The notes under the pieces: generated by a model
Seen by the model: only the letters and a program-made list of their open reading frames with translations
Database searches by the model: none
What the model was told of the DNA's origin: nothing
Program-made: the position numbers and the translations under genes
Source of the DNA: CALOFP01 sp942492635
Lineage (GTDB): Bacteria; UBP6; UBA1177; CALOFP01
NCBI GenBank assembly: GCA_942492635.1
Contig: CALOFP010000003.1
Span: forward strand, 620,001-684,000
Reading direction: 5' to 3'
DNA length: 64,000 bases
Shown here: one piece after another, positions 63,190 through 64,000 of the stretch
Layout of the letters: the number at the start of each line of letters is the position of its first letter
Numbering within the stretch: the stretch's first letter is position 1

Positions 63190-63833
63190 CTCGCACCTCC
63201 AACACTCACCTCATCCTTTCCCGTTACCGTGGCGATGAATATCTTTCTGGAAATGGGGTTCTGAACGTAGACGCTCTGTGACATGGAGCCGTTTCCCTTA
63301 GCCACGGCAGCCATGGTGATGACGACGCTTCCCCTCCTGAAAACAGCGGTAACCCTGCCGCCTCTCTTTACCAGATCGATCTTTCTGACCATGTGTGCAA
63401 GGGCCGGTGTTGATTTTTTGACAGGCACACGGGTGACATACCCCTCTGCATGTGTCAAATAGTTGTTATGCCTGCGACCCTTAACGAGAACCTTTGCAGG
63501 AATCAGATCGGACGGAATAAGAACGGAACCTCGATCAAGATCCCTTGCGAAGGTATAACCGTCGGCGTAGGCCTTCATATCGAAGGCTATGACCCGGATC
63601 TTTCCCCTCACCCTTGCGTAGATCCTCTTGGGGCCGCTGTAGCAGAGCTGTGTGGAATTGACCCGAAGCTCCTCAACGTTTTTCGGCCTCACGGAAATAT
63701 CTGAAACCTTCCACTCGGTGACACCCGGACAGCGGGCCTCAACGATATCCGCAACCATATCCTCAAACCGGTCGTCCGGCTTGAAGGCGAGAAGCAGAGA
63801 AGGAATCATAATCAAAAGGAAAAGTCTACCCAT
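63186..63833 (-). CDS. flgA: P-ring assembly chaperone FlgA
   Basis: A periplasmic chaperone for FlgI polymerisation. The 215 residues have a signal peptide (MGRLFLLIMIPSLLLAF), a variable N-domain, and a C-terminal SAF-type domain: ARDLDRGSVLIPSDLIPAKVLV, MVRKIDLVKRGGRVTAVFRRGSV and the closing VQNPISRKIFIATVTGKDEV. It starts two bases after the flgG stop and overlaps flgH by 4 bp (ATGA). Confidence 0.92.
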   Translation of the reverse strand: MGRLFLLIMIPSLLLAFKPDDRFEDMVADIVEARCPGVTEWKVSDISVRPKNVEELRVNSTQLCYSGPKRIYARVRGKIRVIAFDMKAYADGYTFARDLDRGSVLIPSDLIPAKVLVKGRRHNNYLTHAEGYVTRVPVKKSTPALAHMVRKIDLVKRGGRVTAVFRRGSVVITMAAVAKGNGSMSQSVYVQNPISRKIFIATVTGKDEVSVGGAR

Positions 63834-63835
63834 TA

Positions 63836-64000
63836 CTACCCCCTGGGAAGGTTGACTGCGGTCTGGAGCATGGAATCCGAAGTCTTTACCGACTTGGAGT
63901 TGAGCTCGTAGGCCCTCTGTCCCACGATCATCTCGACCATTTCGGAAACCATGTCGACGTTGGAACCCTCGATAAACCCCTGAATGAGACTTCCCGTTCC
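63836..64000 (-). CDS. flgG: Distal rod protein FlgG, C-terminal end, cut by window edge
   Basis: The last 54 codons and stop of a frame entering from the right edge: GTGSLIQGFIEGSNVDMVSE, then MVEMIVGQRAYELNSKSVKT and MLQTAVNLPRG. The E-x-SNVD-x-V-x-EM...QRAYE-x-NSK block is the C-terminal signature of rod and hook proteins, and the flgG-flgA order supports FlgG over FlgF. Confidence 0.92.
   Translation of the reverse strand, partial: GTGSLIQGFIEGSNVDMVSEMVEMIVGQRAYELNSKSVKTSDSMLQTAVNLPRG

Overview
The window comes from a Gram-negative, flagellated bacterium. It encodes P- and L-ring flagellar proteins, many lipoproteins with clear lipoboxes, and the pair csrA-fliW. Several lipoproteins share one build: a lipobox Cys, then a long Asp/Glu/Ser/Thr-rich tether, then a folded extracellular domain. 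That style is common in myxobacterial and other delta-proteobacterial-type lineages and in some candidate phyla. I infer such a lineage but cannot name it from the sequence.

Layout. 1-9.97 kb: the start of a 7TM sensor protein running off the left edge, arginine deiminase (arcA), two poorly known genes, a secreted trypsin-like protease with an acidic tail, a lectin-domain lipoprotein, and an M3 oligoendopeptidase. 10-20.4 kb: repeat-rich intergenic DNA on both sides of a giant five-unit lipoprotein gene. That gene is broken by an ISL3-family insertion sequence (24-bp ends, perfect 8-bp target duplication AGAATTTT) and separately by a frameshift. An esterase lipoprotein follows. 20.4-30.8 kb: a 2443-residue protein with 24 Ig-like repeats and a 7-repeat RCC1 propeller, then a lipid kinase and a tRNA-dihydrouridine synthase.

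31.2-36.5 kb is a tight five-gene operon: an HlyD-type adaptor fused to a C-terminal propeller-like domain, a TolC-like protein, a VTC-domain (polyphosphate polymerase-type) protein, a DUF4956 membrane protein and a lamin-tail lipoprotein. I see it as the best candidate for an undescribed envelope or export system. Next come a four-helix-bundle gene behind a 9-bp-period array, a two-module binding lipoprotein, an M30-like metalloprotease lipoprotein, a YbaK-type deacylase, a tandem universal stress protein and a BsuPI-domain secreted protein.

44.5-48.2 kb holds a perfect sigma-54 promoter followed about 70 nt later by a terminator and no ORF (a putative sRNA), then neuB-like, neuC-like, methyltransferase and thioesterase genes. 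49.1-64 kb is one long minus-strand flagellar operon, read flgG-flgA-flgH-flgI-flgJ(M23)-flgM-flgN-flgK-flgL-csrA-fliW-[class I adenylate cyclase-like]-[Lys/Glu-rich secreted protein]-fliD-fliS. Many of its junctions overlap (TGATG or ATGA), which implies translational coupling. Two unknown genes sit between fliW and fliD. The larger resembles class I adenylate cyclase but lacks the recognisable nucleotidyltransferase motif, so it may be a nucleotide sensor or a dead cyclase tied to filament assembly.
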